A DNA stretch of 64,000 nucleotides from the NCBI RefSeq assembly GCF_029278605.1, contig NZ_CP119572.1, positions 3,472,001 through 3,536,000 on the forward strand. Direction: 5' to 3'. Below are positions 15,009-23,840 of the stretch, piece after piece (position 1 is the first letter of the stretch; the number at the start of each line of letters is the position of its first letter). Under the pieces are notes generated by a model. That model did no database searches. It saw only the letters and a program-made list of their open reading frames with translations, and was not told the origin of the DNA. Source of the DNA: Cupriavidus sp. WKF15. Its GTDB lineage: Bacteria; Pseudomonadota; Gammaproteobacteria; Burkholderiales; Burkholderiaceae. Made by a program: the position numbers and the translations under genes.

Positions 15009-16820
15009 TCAGGACCATTCGGCCTCTTCCTGCTGGCGCCGCTGCTCGCGGTCCTGGCGGAACATTTCTTCCAGCTCGTCGCGCGCCTGGCGCGCCAGCG
15101 ACACCAGCTTCTTCTGGTCCGTGTAGTGCGGGTAGAAGCGGTCGATGGCCTGGATGTTGTGGCGGCGGAAACGCAGTGCGACGCTGCGGGCCTGCACCGG
15201 ATCGAATCCCAATCCTTCCAGCACCCGCCGGCCCAGCATCAGCGAACCCTCGAACATCTCGCGCTCGAACAGCTGCACGCCGCGGTCCTTGAGCTGGTAG
15301 ATGTGCGAGACATGGCGCGCCCGGGCGTAGATCTGCAGGTCCGGGTAGCGTTCGCGCACGCGGTCGATCAGTTGCAGGCTGTCGTCCATGCCGTCGATGG
15401 CCACGATCAGGATGCGCGCCTTGGCTATGCCGGCGGCTTCCAGCAGGTCCAGCCGCGTGGCATCGCCGTAGAAGATCTTGAAACCGTACTGGCGCAGGAA
15501 CTCGATCTGGTCGGGATCATGGTCCAGCACGGTCACGCCGATGCCCTGCGCGTACAGCAGACGGCCGATGATTTGCCCGAATCGCCCGAAGCCGGCAATC
15601 ATCACCGGGTTGTCCTGCGGCGTGATGGCGTCGTCGGCGCGCCGTTTCATGGCCCCCACGTGCGGCGCCACCAGGCGGTCATAGGCCAGTAGCAGCAAGG
15701 GCGTGGCCACCATCGACAGGGCCACGATCAGCACCAGCAGCGCCTCGGTCTCGCGCGGCAGCAGGCCCGCCGTGCCGGCCACGCCGAACACGACGAAGGC
15801 GAACTCGCCGCCCTGCGAGATCAGCAGCGCGAACAGCAGCCGCTGGCCGCGCGCAATGGCGAAGTATCGCGCCAGCAGCATCAGCACGGCGGTCTTGGCG
15901 ACGACGAAGGCGGCCACCAGCCCGAGCACGGTGCCGGGCGCACGCGCCAGCACCGCGAAGTCGATCGACATTCCCACGGCCATGAAGAACATGCCGAGCA
16001 GCAGGCCCTTGAACGGCTCCAGGTCGGCCTCGAGCGCATGGCGGTACTCTGAATCGGCCAGCAGCACGCCGGCCACGAAGGTGCCCAGCGCCATCGACAG
16101 GCCCACCGCATCCATCATCAGCGCAATGCCCACCACCAGCAGCAGCGCGAAGGCGGTGAACATCTCGCGCATGTCGGTCCGGGCGATGAAGCGCAGGGCC
16201 GGGCGCACGAGATAACGGCCGCCGAACACCACGGCCGCAATCACCGCCACGCCCTTGGCCGCCGCCTGCCAGCCGCCGGCGCCGCCGGCGTCTGTCGCGC
16301 TCTCTGCCGCCAGCAGCGGCAGCAGCGCGATCATCGGGATGGCCGCGACGTCCTGGAACAGCAGGATGCCGAAGCTGGCCCCGCCCGCGGGCGTGCCGAA
16401 CAGGTTGCGCTCGCCCAGCGTGGCCAGGGCGATGGCCGTGGACGACAGCGCCAGTCCCAGCCCCGCAACCAGCGCCACCGGCCAGGGCGCCCCGACAAGC
16501 ACCGCCAGGACGCCGATCACCAGCGCACACGCCGCAAGCTGGATACCGCCATGGCCAAAGATGCTCTGCCGCAGCGCCCAGAGCTTGCGTGGCTCCAGCT
16601 CCAGGCCGATCACGAACATCATCAGCACCACGCCGAATTCCGAGAAATGCAGGATCGACTCGACATTGGTCACCAGGCGCAGCGCAAACGGCCCGATGGC
16701 CGCACCGGCCAGCAGGTAGCCGAGCACTGCGCCCAGGCCGGTGCGGCGCGCCAGCGGCACCGCCACCACGGCGGCCACCAGAAACACCACGAGCGCGATC
16801 AGGAAGTCGTGCTGGTTCAT
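15009..16820 (-). CDS. Kef-type cation:proton antiporter with RCK/TrkA-N domain
   Basis: 603-residue inner-membrane protein of the CPA2 family. About 12 hydrophobic segments occupy residues 1-390, including the re-entrant motif GFALSSTAIALA-like GLALSSTAIAL near 115. A Rossmann TrkA-N domain follows (MIAGFGRFGQIIGRLL, then LDHDPDQ near 405-430). KefB and KefC release potassium during electrophile stress when glutathione adducts bind the RCK domain. Its ATG overlaps the stop of the upstream KefF/KefG-like gene by four bases, supporting a functional antiporter-activator pair. Confidence 0.92.
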   Translation of the reverse strand: MNQHDFLIALVVFLVAAVVAVPLARRTGLGAVLGYLLAGAAIGPFALRLVTNVESILHFSEFGVVLMMFVIGLELEPRKLWALRQSIFGHGGIQLAACALVIGVLAVLVGAPWPVALVAGLGLALSSTAIALATLGERNLFGTPAGGASFGILLFQDVAAIPMIALLPLLAAESATDAGGAGGWQAAAKGVAVIAAVVFGGRYLVRPALRFIARTDMREMFTAFALLLVVGIALMMDAVGLSMALGTFVAGVLLADSEYRHALEADLEPFKGLLLGMFFMAVGMSIDFAVLARAPGTVLGLVAAFVVAKTAVLMLLARYFAIARGQRLLFALLISQGGEFAFVVFGVAGTAGLLPRETEALLVLIVALSMVATPLLLLAYDRLVAPHVGAMKRRADDAITPQDNPVMIAGFGRFGQIIGRLLYAQGIGVTVLDHDPDQIEFLRQYGFKIFYGDATRLDLLEAAGIAKARILIVAIDGMDDSLQLIDRVRERYPDLQIYARARHVSHIYQLKDRGVQLFEREMFEGSLMLGRRVLEGLGFDPVQARSVALRFRRHNIQAIDRFYPHYTDQKKLVSLARQARDELEEMFRQDREQRRQQEEAEWS

Positions 16821-17392
16821 GCGCGTACCTCCGCGCCTGCCGCGGCCGGGCTGCCCTCATGGGCACCAATGCGCCTGCAAACGTGGGTGATATGCCCGGC
16901 CAGGGCCTGGGCGTCGATGTTGTCGGCGTCATGCAGCACCAGCGGCGGCAGCCAGTCCATCCCGCACAGCCGCGCGGTCTGCTCCAGCGGCAGCAGGAAC
17001 GCTTCGATCGGGTGGCCATGGTTGCCTTCGGGCCCATAGGAATCGAAGGTGCCGCCGGTGCTCGCCACGGCCAGCACGGACTTGCCGCGCAGCGCCGTGC
17101 CGCCGGGGCCATAGGCCCAGCCATATTCGAGCACCTCGTCGAGCCAGAGCTTGAGCAGCGCCGGCACGCTGTACCAGTGCACCGGGTACTGCAGGACGAC
17201 CGTCTCCGCAGCGGCGAGCGCGCGCTGCTCGGCGACGACATCGATGTCGTAGTCGACGTAGCGGCGATAGAGATCGTGAACTGCGACGTTCGGCAGCGTG
17301 GCGAGCGCCTCTGCCAGCGGCCGGTTCACGCGCGAACGGCTCGGCGCGGGATGCGCATAGATCACAACAATCGGGGATTCGGTCTTCGGCAC
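16817..17392 (-). CDS. Kef ancillary flavoprotein (NAD(P)H quinone oxidoreductase family, KefF/KefG-like)
   Basis: 191-residue flavodoxin-fold protein. IVVIYAHPAPSRSRVN binds the FMN phosphate, LQYPVHWYSVPALLKLW is the family hallmark, and STGGTFDSYGPEGNHGHPIEAFL completes the active-site region. In E. coli KefF and KefG bind and activate KefC and KefB and also reduce quinones. The four-base overlap with the antiporter gene indicates coupled translation. Confidence 0.9.
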   Translation of the reverse strand: MPKTESPIVVIYAHPAPSRSRVNRPLAEALATLPNVAVHDLYRRYVDYDIDVVAEQRALAAAETVVLQYPVHWYSVPALLKLWLDEVLEYGWAYGPGGTALRGKSVLAVASTGGTFDSYGPEGNHGHPIEAFLLPLEQTARLCGMDWLPPLVLHDADNIDAQALAGHITHVCRRIGAHEGSPAAAGAEVRA

Positions 17393-17741
17393 GGGCGATC
17401 AGTCCGGAAAATCGGGCGTACCCGCTTCGGCGGGCACGCAGTTATCCAAGGGAATGCGGCGTTGCAGCAAATCCACAGCTGAGCGGCTGCAACAATTCAT
17501 CACATTTTTTCAAGCTTTTGATTTTACTCAGTATTTTTACAGAAATTTGGTCCGGCCATCCCTGCTGCATCGCAGGAAGCTTACGCGTAACTGACAGTTC
17601 CGCTACAATACTTTTCGTGCCGCATCAAGATGGTGTTTGCCCCTATCCGGCAGCTTGTGAAGCAGAAAGTGCCTGGTCAAACACCACAGCGGTGTTATTT
17701 TTATCGCTGATTGCACCGGATTGCACCGGGAAGGAAACATC
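17393..17741. other. 349-bp divergent intergenic region
   Basis: AT-richer than its surroundings and without a credible gene. It holds an 8-bp inverted repeat, GTTGCAGC (17461-17468) and GCTGCAAC (17486-17493), spaced by 17 bp; a candidate promoter with TTACGC (17581-17586) and TACAAT (17604-17609) 17 bp apart, reading toward the acetyltransferase gene; and a tandem direct repeat of GATTGCACCG at 17709-17728 just before the ribosome-binding site. Confidence 0.5.
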
Positions 17742-18440
17742 GTGAATCCGCTCGAACTGAGCAAGGCTGTCGGCGCCGTTACCGACGAAGATCTGCGCAA
17801 GGCAGCCGAAGCCACACAGGCCGCACAGCGCGCCACCGTCCTGGTGCGCGAGCTGGCCGCCCATCACCGCTCGCGCCTGCTGAAGCATTTCCTCGCCCTG
17901 CGCGAGGAGGATCGCCTGCTCCGTTTCGGCCAGTCGGTGGGCGACCACGTGATTGAAGCGTATGTCGACAGCATCGACTTCGACCATGACTCGGTGTTCG
18001 GCGTGTATGACGAGAAGCTGGAACTGGTCGGCGTCGGCCACTTCGCCAACCTGCGCGACAACGCCCAGGGCCGCGTAGCGGAGTTCGGCGTATCGGTGTC
18101 GAAGAGCGCGCGCGGCCGCGGCATCGGCAGTGCGCTGTTCGAGCGCGCCGCCATCCACGGCCGCAACACCAGCGTGCGCACGCTGTACATGCACTGCCTG
18201 TCGCGCAACGCGGCCATGATGCATATCGCCAAGAAGGCCGGCATGAAGGTCCAGTACGCGTACGGCGAGGCCGACGCCTACCTGGAGCTGCCGCCGGCAG
18301 ATGCCATGAGCCGCCTGACCGAGGCGCTGGACGAGCAAGTCGCCGACCTGGACTACCTGGTGCGCCGCAACCTGCGCGACGCGCGCCGCTTCGGGCTGCG
18401 CTTCTGGCGCTCGATGGTGCCGCAGAAGGGCACCGCCTGA
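17742..18440 (+). CDS. GNAT-family N-acetyltransferase
   Basis: 232 residues. A GNAT domain lies at about 35-180: strand FGVYDEKLELVGVGHFANL, acetyl-CoA loop VSKSARGRGIGSALFERA (the R-G-x-G-I/G pattern) and helix LSRNAAMMHIAKKAGMKV. A helical C-terminal tail of about 50 residues follows. The GTG start at 17742 is chosen because AAGGA lies 6 bases upstream; a TTG at 17721 would add seven residues. The substrate is unknown. It is monocistronic, with its own promoter and a strong terminator downstream. Confidence 0.85.
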   Translation: MNPLELSKAVGAVTDEDLRKAAEATQAAQRATVLVRELAAHHRSRLLKHFLALREEDRLLRFGQSVGDHVIEAYVDSIDFDHDSVFGVYDEKLELVGVGHFANLRDNAQGRVAEFGVSVSKSARGRGIGSALFERAAIHGRNTSVRTLYMHCLSRNAAMMHIAKKAGMKVQYAYGEADAYLELPPADAMSRLTEALDEQVADLDYLVRRNLRDARRFGLRFWRSMVPQKGTA

Positions 18441-18476
18441 TACCCTCGCCGCGCACCGGCCAGGCCCGCACGCCAG

Positions 18477-18509
18477 ACGGCGCATCGTGACGATGCGCCG
18501 TTTTTGTTT
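18477..18509 (+). terminator. Intrinsic terminator after the acetyltransferase gene
   Basis: An 11-bp stem, ACGGCGCATCG (18477-18487) with CGATGCGCCGT (18491-18501), closes a TGA loop, followed by TTTTGTTTT. It lies 12 bp before the convergent Lrp gene end. Confidence 0.92.
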
Positions 18510-18520
18510 TGCGCGGCAGC

Positions 18521-19012
18521 TCAGCCGCCGGCAACCGGCAATGCCGTGGTGTCCTTGATGCTTTCCAGCGCAAAGCTGGAACGGACGTCGATGACGGACG
18601 GGTGGGCAAGCAACTGCTCCTGCATGAAGCGCGCGAAGTGCTCCATGTCTTCCACGTAGACCTTGAGCAGCAGGTCCATTTCGCCGGTCATGGCATGGCA
18701 TGCCGCCACCTCCGGCCACGTGGAAATGGAAGCGCGGAACAGGTCCAGCGGCGCCTTGCCCTTGGGCGCGCCACCATGCTTTTCCAGCCGGACGTTGATA
18801 TAGGCCAGCAGGCCCAGGCCGATCTTGCCGGGTTCCAGCAACGCCGCATACTGGCGGATCACGCCAATCTCCTCCAGCCGGCGGATGCGCCGCAGGCATG
18901 GGCTCGGCGACAGGTTCACGCGCTCGGCCACCTCCAGGTTGGTCAACCGGCCGTTGGTCTGCAGCACCTCAAGGATCTTCCGGTCGATCTTGTCCAACTC
19001 CACCTTGCTCAC
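18521..19012 (-). CDS. Lrp/AsnC-family transcriptional regulator
   Basis: 163 residues. The N-terminal winged HTH (LDKIDRKILEVLQTNGRLTN, VNLSPSPCLRRIRRLEEIGVI) is followed by a RAM domain (about 70-150) with WPEVAACHAMTGEMDLLLKV, which binds amino acids and drives oligomerisation. The GTG at 19012 is preferred over a TTG at 19045 because it gives the standard family start MSKVELDKIDRKIL. Its targets are unknown; amino-acid catabolism genes are usual for this subgroup. Confidence 0.9.
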   Translation of the reverse strand: MSKVELDKIDRKILEVLQTNGRLTNLEVAERVNLSPSPCLRRIRRLEEIGVIRQYAALLEPGKIGLGLLAYINVRLEKHGGAPKGKAPLDLFRASISTWPEVAACHAMTGEMDLLLKVYVEDMEHFARFMQEQLLAHPSVIDVRSSFALESIKDTTALPVAGG

Positions 19013-19361
19013 GATTTCGTTGCTCCGCAGTATGTTTATTGGCAATTTTTTTGCGCAAATTTAGCAAGTTGTGCACAACTACGCAATTTTTTGTGGCATC
19101 TCATCCGCTTTGTGGCCGTATCCATCACTCTGGCGAAGGAATGGACGGGCAAGATCGTGCCGCGACAAACTGACCAAGGGAAGGCAAGGAGGGTGCCAAG
19201 CCGGTTGCACGGGCAGCGGGCATTCTACGGTCGTTCTGCGCTTATCCGGCACCAATGCCAGGATTTGGAGCACTAGAAGACCCGAAATGCAAAAAAAAGC
19301 GCGACCCGTAAAGGTCGCGCGATATCAGGCGTCGCCCCGGTGTGGGGCGCGCTCACGCGGA
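19013..19361. other. 349-bp intergenic region between lrp-type and EF-hand genes
   Basis: No credible gene. The half next to the Lrp gene is AT-rich and carries the exact palindrome TTTGCGCAAA (19050-19059), a possible auto-operator, since Lrp-type sites are palindromic with A/T flanks. The other end holds the terminator of the EF-hand gene at 19291-19320. Confidence 0.5.
19291..19320 (-). terminator. Intrinsic terminator of the EF-hand gene
   Basis: Read on the minus strand: stem GCGCGACC (19320-19313), loop TTTACG, stem GGTCGCGC (19306-19299), then eight U residues (19298-19291). It lies 42 bp past the stop codon. Confidence 0.92.
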
Positions 19362-19937
19362 TCAGCCGCCGCTGCTGGAAGGCGCCGACGGCGCCCCCGG
19401 TCCGCGCGGCATGCGCTGCATGCGCTCCTCGTGCATCTTCTGCATGCCTGCCTTGATTTCGTCGAGAGTCAGCTTGCCGTCATGGTTGGCGTCGAGTTGA
19501 TCGAAACGCTCCGCCAGGCGCGGCATGCCTGTCTTGACTTCGTCCCTGGTCAGCGCGCCGTCATTGTTCTTGTCGGCGGCCTTGAACTTCGCCTCGAACT
19601 CCTTCTGCATTTCGGCACGGCGTTGCTCCATCATGGACTTGCGGTAGGCCGTTAGTTCGTTCTGGTCGAGCTTGCCGTCGTGATTGGTGTCGATGCGGTT
19701 GAACAGCGCGTCGGCCTCGGCCTTGGAAATCGTGCCGTCGCCGTCGGTGTCGACCGACTTCATCCACATGCCGCCACCGTGCTCCATGTGGTGGTGCATG
19801 GCACCGCGCTGGCCCGGTACGGGCGCGGGCGCCGGCGCGGTTGCTGCGGCCTGGGCAAAGGCGCCGCCTGCGACGAGGAACGCGGCGGACGCGGCCAGGA
19901 AGTGCTTGAGGATCTGCGACTTGGAATTGCCTTGCAT
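19362..19937 (-). CDS. Secreted EF-hand calcium-binding protein
   Basis: 191 residues. A Sec signal peptide is apparent (basic start, hydrophobic AASAAFLVAGGAFAQA, cleavage near residue 30). Four EF-hand loops follow: DTDGDGTISKAE, DTNHDGKLDQNE, DKNNDGALTRDE and DANHDGKLTLDE, each with the acidic ligands at positions 1, 3, 5 and 12. A histidine cluster (MHHHMEHGG) precedes the first loop. It is probably a periplasmic or secreted calcium buffer or sensor; partner unknown. AAGGAG lies 7 bases before the ATG. It has its own terminator and is monocistronic. Confidence 0.9.
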   Translation of the reverse strand: MQGNSKSQILKHFLAASAAFLVAGGAFAQAAATAPAPAPVPGQRGAMHHHMEHGGGMWMKSVDTDGDGTISKAEADALFNRIDTNHDGKLDQNELTAYRKSMMEQRRAEMQKEFEAKFKAADKNNDGALTRDEVKTGMPRLAERFDQLDANHDGKLTLDEIKAGMQKMHEERMQRMPRGPGAPSAPSSSGG

Positions 19938-20106
19938 GTCTTGCTCCTTTTCATCACGTGGGCATGTACGGATTAGAATGCGGACGATGCAGGGAAGTTG
20001 GCGCTTTTAATACGATGTTACGCGCCTCACAGAAAGGCCGTCCGGTCGTAAGCGATCGCAAGCCAGGACGAATATTGGCGAGCCATGGCGGCCCGCGCGC
20101 CCGGAT

Positions 20107-20805
20107 TCAGTTCTTGGGCACAAGCGGCTCGGCCATTGGTGCGTGCGGCGCCACGGCAGACTGAAGCTGGTGGGGATCGACGTTCTGCGGTTGCGGCTGC
20201 ATGTTGACCGGCGGCGCCGGCGAGGCGGGCTGTATCGGCTGTGGAGCCGGCGACGATGGGGCAGGCGGCTGGCTCACCGCGGGCGCTGGCGGCGTCATCG
20301 GTGTGGCGAGCGGAGCGGCCGCACCGGAAGGCGGCGTTGCCAGCGGTGCCGGACCGGAGCGCTCTGCGCCGGCCTGCACCGGCAACGCAATCTCCTGGCG
20401 CACGCCATTGCGCTCGATCACCACGGAACGGCCGTGGATCTCGACCAGGCGAATCTGCTGCGACAGTGCCGTACCGGCCCGCACAGCCTTGGGCGGGCCG
20501 CCGTCGAGCGACACGATCGCGGCGCCCGCGCCGTCGGCCACATCCGCCACGACCCCGACCAGCTGGACGTCACGCACGCCACCCTGGGCGGAGCCGCCGA
20601 ACAGCGTGGCCACGGCGCCGGTCTCTATCGCCTCGGTCTGCGCCACGCGGGCGGCTTGCGGTACGGGGATGGTCCGCATGGCGCTGAAGGTCAGCACCCA
20701 GTGCGTCGCCAGGGCGCATAGCGCGACGAAGAGAACCAGGCTGGCCGCGCGCGGCAGCCAGGCGGCAGCATCGGGACGGAAAACGGGCCGGAAGGAGAGT
20801 TGCAC
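20107..20805 (-). CDS. gspC: Type II secretion system inner-membrane protein GspC
   Basis: 232 residues: short cytoplasmic N-terminus, one membrane segment (LVLFVALCALATHWVLTF, about 22-40), then the HR domain (about 65-150) with ATLFGG, VQLVGVVAD, GAAIVSLDGGPPKAVRAG and LVEIHGRSVVIERNG. The C-terminal tail is rich in Pro, Ala and Gln and has no obvious PDZ domain. GspC links the inner-membrane platform to the GspD secretin. It is encoded on the opposite strand from the main gsp operon, about 2 kb from gspG, with hmp and nsrR between. Confidence 0.9.
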   Translation of the reverse strand: MQLSFRPVFRPDAAAWLPRAASLVLFVALCALATHWVLTFSAMRTIPVPQAARVAQTEAIETGAVATLFGGSAQGGVRDVQLVGVVADVADGAGAAIVSLDGGPPKAVRAGTALSQQIRLVEIHGRSVVIERNGVRQEIALPVQAGAERSGPAPLATPPSGAAAPLATPMTPPAPAVSQPPAPSSPAPQPIQPASPAPPVNMQPQPQNVDPHQLQSAVAPHAPMAEPLVPKN

Positions 20806-20874
20806 GGAATGGACGGTACGCTCGACAGGAACGCATCAAGCGTACCAGAGGCCCATGACCGTGTCTGCGACGGC

Positions 20875-22095
20875 TTACAGCAGGTCGTCCAGCAGATCCG
20901 GGCCAAACACTTCGCGATGGATATGCCCGACCGGCACGCCGGCGCTGATCAGCGCATGCCGTTGCGCCTGCATGAAGCCGAGCGGGCCGCACAGGTGGAA
21001 ATCGCCATCGATGAACAGGCTGTTCTCGGGCGAGGCGAGCAGCTCGGCGACCGGCATGGTGCCCGCATGGTCGTAGTCGCGGCCGTCCACGTCGGCGGCT
21101 TGCGGCTGCTCGTAGCTGACATGGGTACGCAGCTGCGGCAGGCGCTCCTTGGCCCAGGCCACGTCGGCGCGGTGCGCATGGTGGCGGCCGTCGCGCGCGG
21201 CATGGGCGAACAGGATTTCACGCCTGGAACCCTGCAGGGCCAGCGTGCGCAGCACCGACAGCATCGGCGTGATGCCGATGCCGGCCGACAGCAGCACCAG
21301 CGGGCGCTGGCCGTCCAGGCGCGGCGCAAAGTCGCCGAACGGCGCGCTCACGGCCAGTTCGGTGCCGGGCTGGGCGTTGGCGTGCAGCCAGTTGGAGACG
21401 GCGCCGGCCGGCGTGGCATGGTCGCCGTCCTCGCGCTTGACGGAAATCCGCCACGTCGGCAGACCGCGCTCTGCGGACAGCGAATACTGGCGCTGCTGGC
21501 GATTGCCATCCTCGAGCGCGACTTCGACGCTGATGTACTGGCCCGGGCGGAAATCGCCCAGCGGCTTGCCGTCGATGGCCGACAGCGTCAGCGCGACCAC
21601 GTTGTCGCTCTGCACTTCGCGGCGCTCTACGCGCACGGCGATGCGCTCGCCCGCGGCCAGGCCGGTGCTCTGGTACAGGCGCGCTTCGGCGGCGATCAGT
21701 TCGCCGGCGAGCAGCCAGTAAGCTTCGTCCCAGGCAGCAAGCAGGTCAGGCGTGGCGGCTTCGCCCAGCACGGCGGAAATTGCGCCCAGCAGGTGCTTTC
21801 CGACAATCGGATAGTGCGCGGGCGTCAGGCCCACGGCCGCATGCTTGTGCACGATGCGCTCGACCACCGGCGCGAGCGCGCTGGCGTTGTCGATGTTGGC
21901 GGCGTATGCGAACACCGCGGATGCAAGCGACTGCTGCTGCGAGCCGTTGGCCTGGTTGCCCATATTGAAGAGCTGGGTCAGTTCGGGCCGGGCCGCGAAC
22001 ATCTCGCGGTAGAAATGGGTGGTGATGGCGAGACCATGTTCGCGCAGCACCGGAACGCTGGCATCGATGTAGGGGCGGGAAGCGGCAGACAACAT
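20875..22095 (-). CDS. hmp: Flavohemoglobin, nitric oxide dioxygenase Hmp
   Basis: 406 residues. The N-terminal globin domain (about 1-138) carries THFYREMFAARPELTQLFN and the proximal-His region LLGAISAVLG; the FAD domain has RQQRQYSLSA and GQYISVEV; the NAD domain has VLLSAGIGITPMLS and the end HREVFGPDLL. It oxidises NO to nitrate with O2 and NAD(P)H in the cytoplasm. It lies 102 bp after the nsrR-type gene on the same strand, with a palindrome in the gap, so NO-responsive repression by that product is likely. Confidence 0.95.
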   Translation of the reverse strand: MLSAASRPYIDASVPVLREHGLAITTHFYREMFAARPELTQLFNMGNQANGSQQQSLASAVFAYAANIDNASALAPVVERIVHKHAAVGLTPAHYPIVGKHLLGAISAVLGEAATPDLLAAWDEAYWLLAGELIAAEARLYQSTGLAAGERIAVRVERREVQSDNVVALTLSAIDGKPLGDFRPGQYISVEVALEDGNRQQRQYSLSAERGLPTWRISVKREDGDHATPAGAVSNWLHANAQPGTELAVSAPFGDFAPRLDGQRPLVLLSAGIGITPMLSVLRTLALQGSRREILFAHAARDGRHHAHRADVAWAKERLPQLRTHVSYEQPQAADVDGRDYDHAGTMPVAELLASPENSLFIDGDFHLCGPLGFMQAQRHALISAGVPVGHIHREVFGPDLLDDLL

Positions 22096-22117
22096 CAGGT
22101 AAGGCTCCGTTTTAATT

Positions 22118-22136
22118 CATGCAAACAAAATGCATG
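22118..22136 (-). promoter_or_regulatory. NsrR-type operator upstream of hmp
   Basis: CATGCA (22118-22123) and TGCATG (22131-22136) form an inverted repeat around AACAAAA, with flanks resembling the ATGCATTT/AAATGCAT half-sites of NsrR. It lies 23-41 bp before the hmp start. Confidence 0.65.
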
Positions 22137-22197
22137 TTTTCACTCACAACAAAGCCGGCGCACGGGGCGTCTGAACGAACCGCTCAGGAGGTGCCGT

Positions 22198-22650
22198 TCA
22201 GGCCGTGCGCCGGCTCATAAAATCACGATGCAGCCGGATGATCGACTCGGCGGTCTGGCTGCCGGTCACATCCGCCAGGGTGACGGTGTCAAGCGTGCGG
22301 TAGAACGCCTGCTCTGCCTCGTCCAGCGCCCGACGCAGCCGGCAACTGCCGCTCAGGGCACACGGCGGATTGTCACAGTCAATGACCGGCTTGTGCCCTT
22401 CCAGCTCGCGCAGGATCGTGCCGATGGTCAGCTGGCAGGCCTGCGGGCCCAGTTCCAGTCCACCGTGGCGACCGCGCGTAGCCGTGAGCCAGCCCAGTTT
22501 CGACAGACGCGCGGCCACCTTCACCAGGTGGTGGTGCGAAATCTCGAACTGCTGCCCCACCTCGGCAATGGTGATGGGCCGGCTGCCGTCGGCGCGTGCG
22601 ACGTACATCAGCAGCCGCAGTGCGTAGTCGGAGAAACGGGTCAGTTGCAT
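22198..22650 (-). CDS. nsrR: Rrf2-family nitric-oxide-sensing repressor NsrR
   Basis: 150 residues. The Rrf2 winged HTH is at the N-terminus (LTRFSDYALRLLMYVA, then FEISHHHLVKVAARLSKLGWL, and the wing RGRHGGLEL). Three cysteines at 92, 97 and 103 (C-x4-C-x5-C) are the Fe-S ligands of NsrR/IscR-type proteins. Adjacency to hmp and palindromes before both genes identify NsrR rather than IscR. NO destroys the cluster and lifts repression. Confidence 0.93.
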   Translation of the reverse strand: MQLTRFSDYALRLLMYVARADGSRPITIAEVGQQFEISHHHLVKVAARLSKLGWLTATRGRHGGLELGPQACQLTIGTILRELEGHKPVIDCDNPPCALSGSCRLRRALDEAEQAFYRTLDTVTLADVTGSQTAESIIRLHRDFMSRRTA

Positions 22651-22673
22651 CGTGGCGACATCTTAGATAAGCA

Positions 22674-22686
22674 GCATTTCAAATGC
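22674..22686 (-). promoter_or_regulatory. NsrR-type palindrome before nsrR
   Basis: GCATTTCAAATGC is a perfect 6-bp-arm palindrome around C. It lies 24 bp upstream of the nsrR ATG and closely matches the core of NsrR sites, implying autoregulation. Confidence 0.7.
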
Positions 22687-22850
22687 AAGATTATTGTTGC
22701 AGTGCAGGATACCGTGACATGGATCGCACACCTGCGTGCGAGAATCCCACGCCACAAAAAACAGTCATGGGGTGGCGGTTATACTGGCTGCCGAACGCCG
22801 GGCGCGCGGCTAGCGGCCCGCCCCGCCATCCAGCAAGAGGCTCAGACACG

Positions 22851-23324
22851 ATGCGCAGATTTTCACCGCTTACCGCCAATACCCGCTTCATGAGATCGCG
22901 CCACACCAACGGCAGCCGCGGCTTCACCCTGATCGAAATCATGGTGGTGATCGTCATCCTGGGGGTGCTGGCGGCGCTGGTGGTGCCCAAGATCATGAGC
23001 CGCCCTGACGAAGCCCGCATCGTGGCGGCACGCCAGGATATCTCGTCGATCATGCAGGCGCTCAAGCTCTACCGGCTCGACAACAGCCGCTACCCCACCA
23101 CCGAGCAAGGCCTGGCCGCGCTGGTGGCCAAGCCGACCACCGAGCCCGTGCCCAATAACTGGAAGGGCGGCGGCTACCTGGAGAAGCTGCCCAAGGATCC
23201 GTGGGGCCACCCGTACCAGTACCTGAACCCCGGCGTGCGCGGCGAGATCGACGTCTTCAGCTTCGGTGCCGACGGCCAGGCCGGCGGCAGCGGCAATGAC
23301 GCCGACATCGGCAACTGGGAATAA
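22851..23324 (+). CDS. gspG: Type II secretion major pseudopilin GspG
   Basis: 157 residues. The prepilin-peptidase site is [26 protein letters not shown], with Glu at mature position 5. The mature part has the GspG features [23 protein letters not shown], the [14 protein letters not shown] loop and a calcium-binding C-terminus ([21 protein letters not shown]). The leader of about 22 residues is long; an internal start at MRSRHTNG (22890) is possible. It opens the plus-strand gsp operon. It forms the body of the pseudopilus that pushes folded substrates through GspD. Confidence 0.95.
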   Translation: MRRFSPLTANTRFMRSRHTNGSRGFTLIEIMVVIVILGVLAALVVPKIMSRPDEARIVAARQDISSIMQALKLYRLDNSRYPTTEQGLAALVAKPTTEPVPNNWKGGGYLEKLPKDPWGHPYQYLNPGVRGEIDVFSFGADGQAGGSGNDADIGNWE

Positions 23325-23339
23325 CGCCGCGCCCGCAGC

Positions 23340-23840
23340 ATGAAACCGGCCCCGTGCCGCCGCGCCGCCGCCTGCCGGCCACGGGGCTTCACCCTGCTCG
23401 AACTGCTGGTGGTCATGGTGATCGCCGGCATCGTCATTTCGCTGGTGGCCATCAATGCTTCGCCCAATGAGCGCGGGCGCCTGCTGGACGACGGCCAGCG
23501 CATCGCGCGCCTGTTCGAGCTGGCGCAGGAAGAGGCCCAGCTCGGCGCCCGCCCGATCGCCTGGGAAGGCAGCATCAGGGGCTGGCGCTTTCTCGAATCC
23601 ACCCCCAACGGCTGGGTCCCGATGCGCACCGACGTGTTCGCGCCGGGTCAGTGGCGCCTTGCGCCGGACCAGGTGATCATCGCCGAAGGCGGCCGCAACG
23701 CCGGCACGGGCGGCCCGCCGCGCCTCGTCTTCGGTCGCGAGCTGATCGACGGCCCGCAGCGGCTGGTACTGGTGCGCGGCGACATCCGCGTCGATGTCGT
23801 CGGCGACGGCGGCGGCCGTTACTTCGCCAGCACGCCATGA
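23340..23840 (+). CDS. gspH: Type II secretion minor pseudopilin GspH
   Basis: 166 residues with prepilin site G-FTLLELLVVMVIAGIVISLVA after a basic leader. The C-terminal region (WRLAPDQVIIAEGG, PPRLVFGRELIDGPQRLVLVRGD) matches the GspH beta-rich domain. It starts 15 bp after gspG and its TGA overlaps the gspI ATG (ATGA). It is part of the pseudopilus. Confidence 0.92.
   Translation: MKPAPCRRAAACRPRGFTLLELLVVMVIAGIVISLVAINASPNERGRLLDDGQRIARLFELAQEEAQLGARPIAWEGSIRGWRFLESTPNGWVPMRTDVFAPGQWRLAPDQVIIAEGGRNAGTGGPPRLVFGRELIDGPQRLVLVRGDIRVDVVGDGGGRYFASTP

Noticed and set aside
20107..20805. gspC as a pseudogene because of its opposite orientation
   Set aside because: The frame is intact, with a membrane anchor and HR domain. 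Separate gspC placement is known in this bacterial group.
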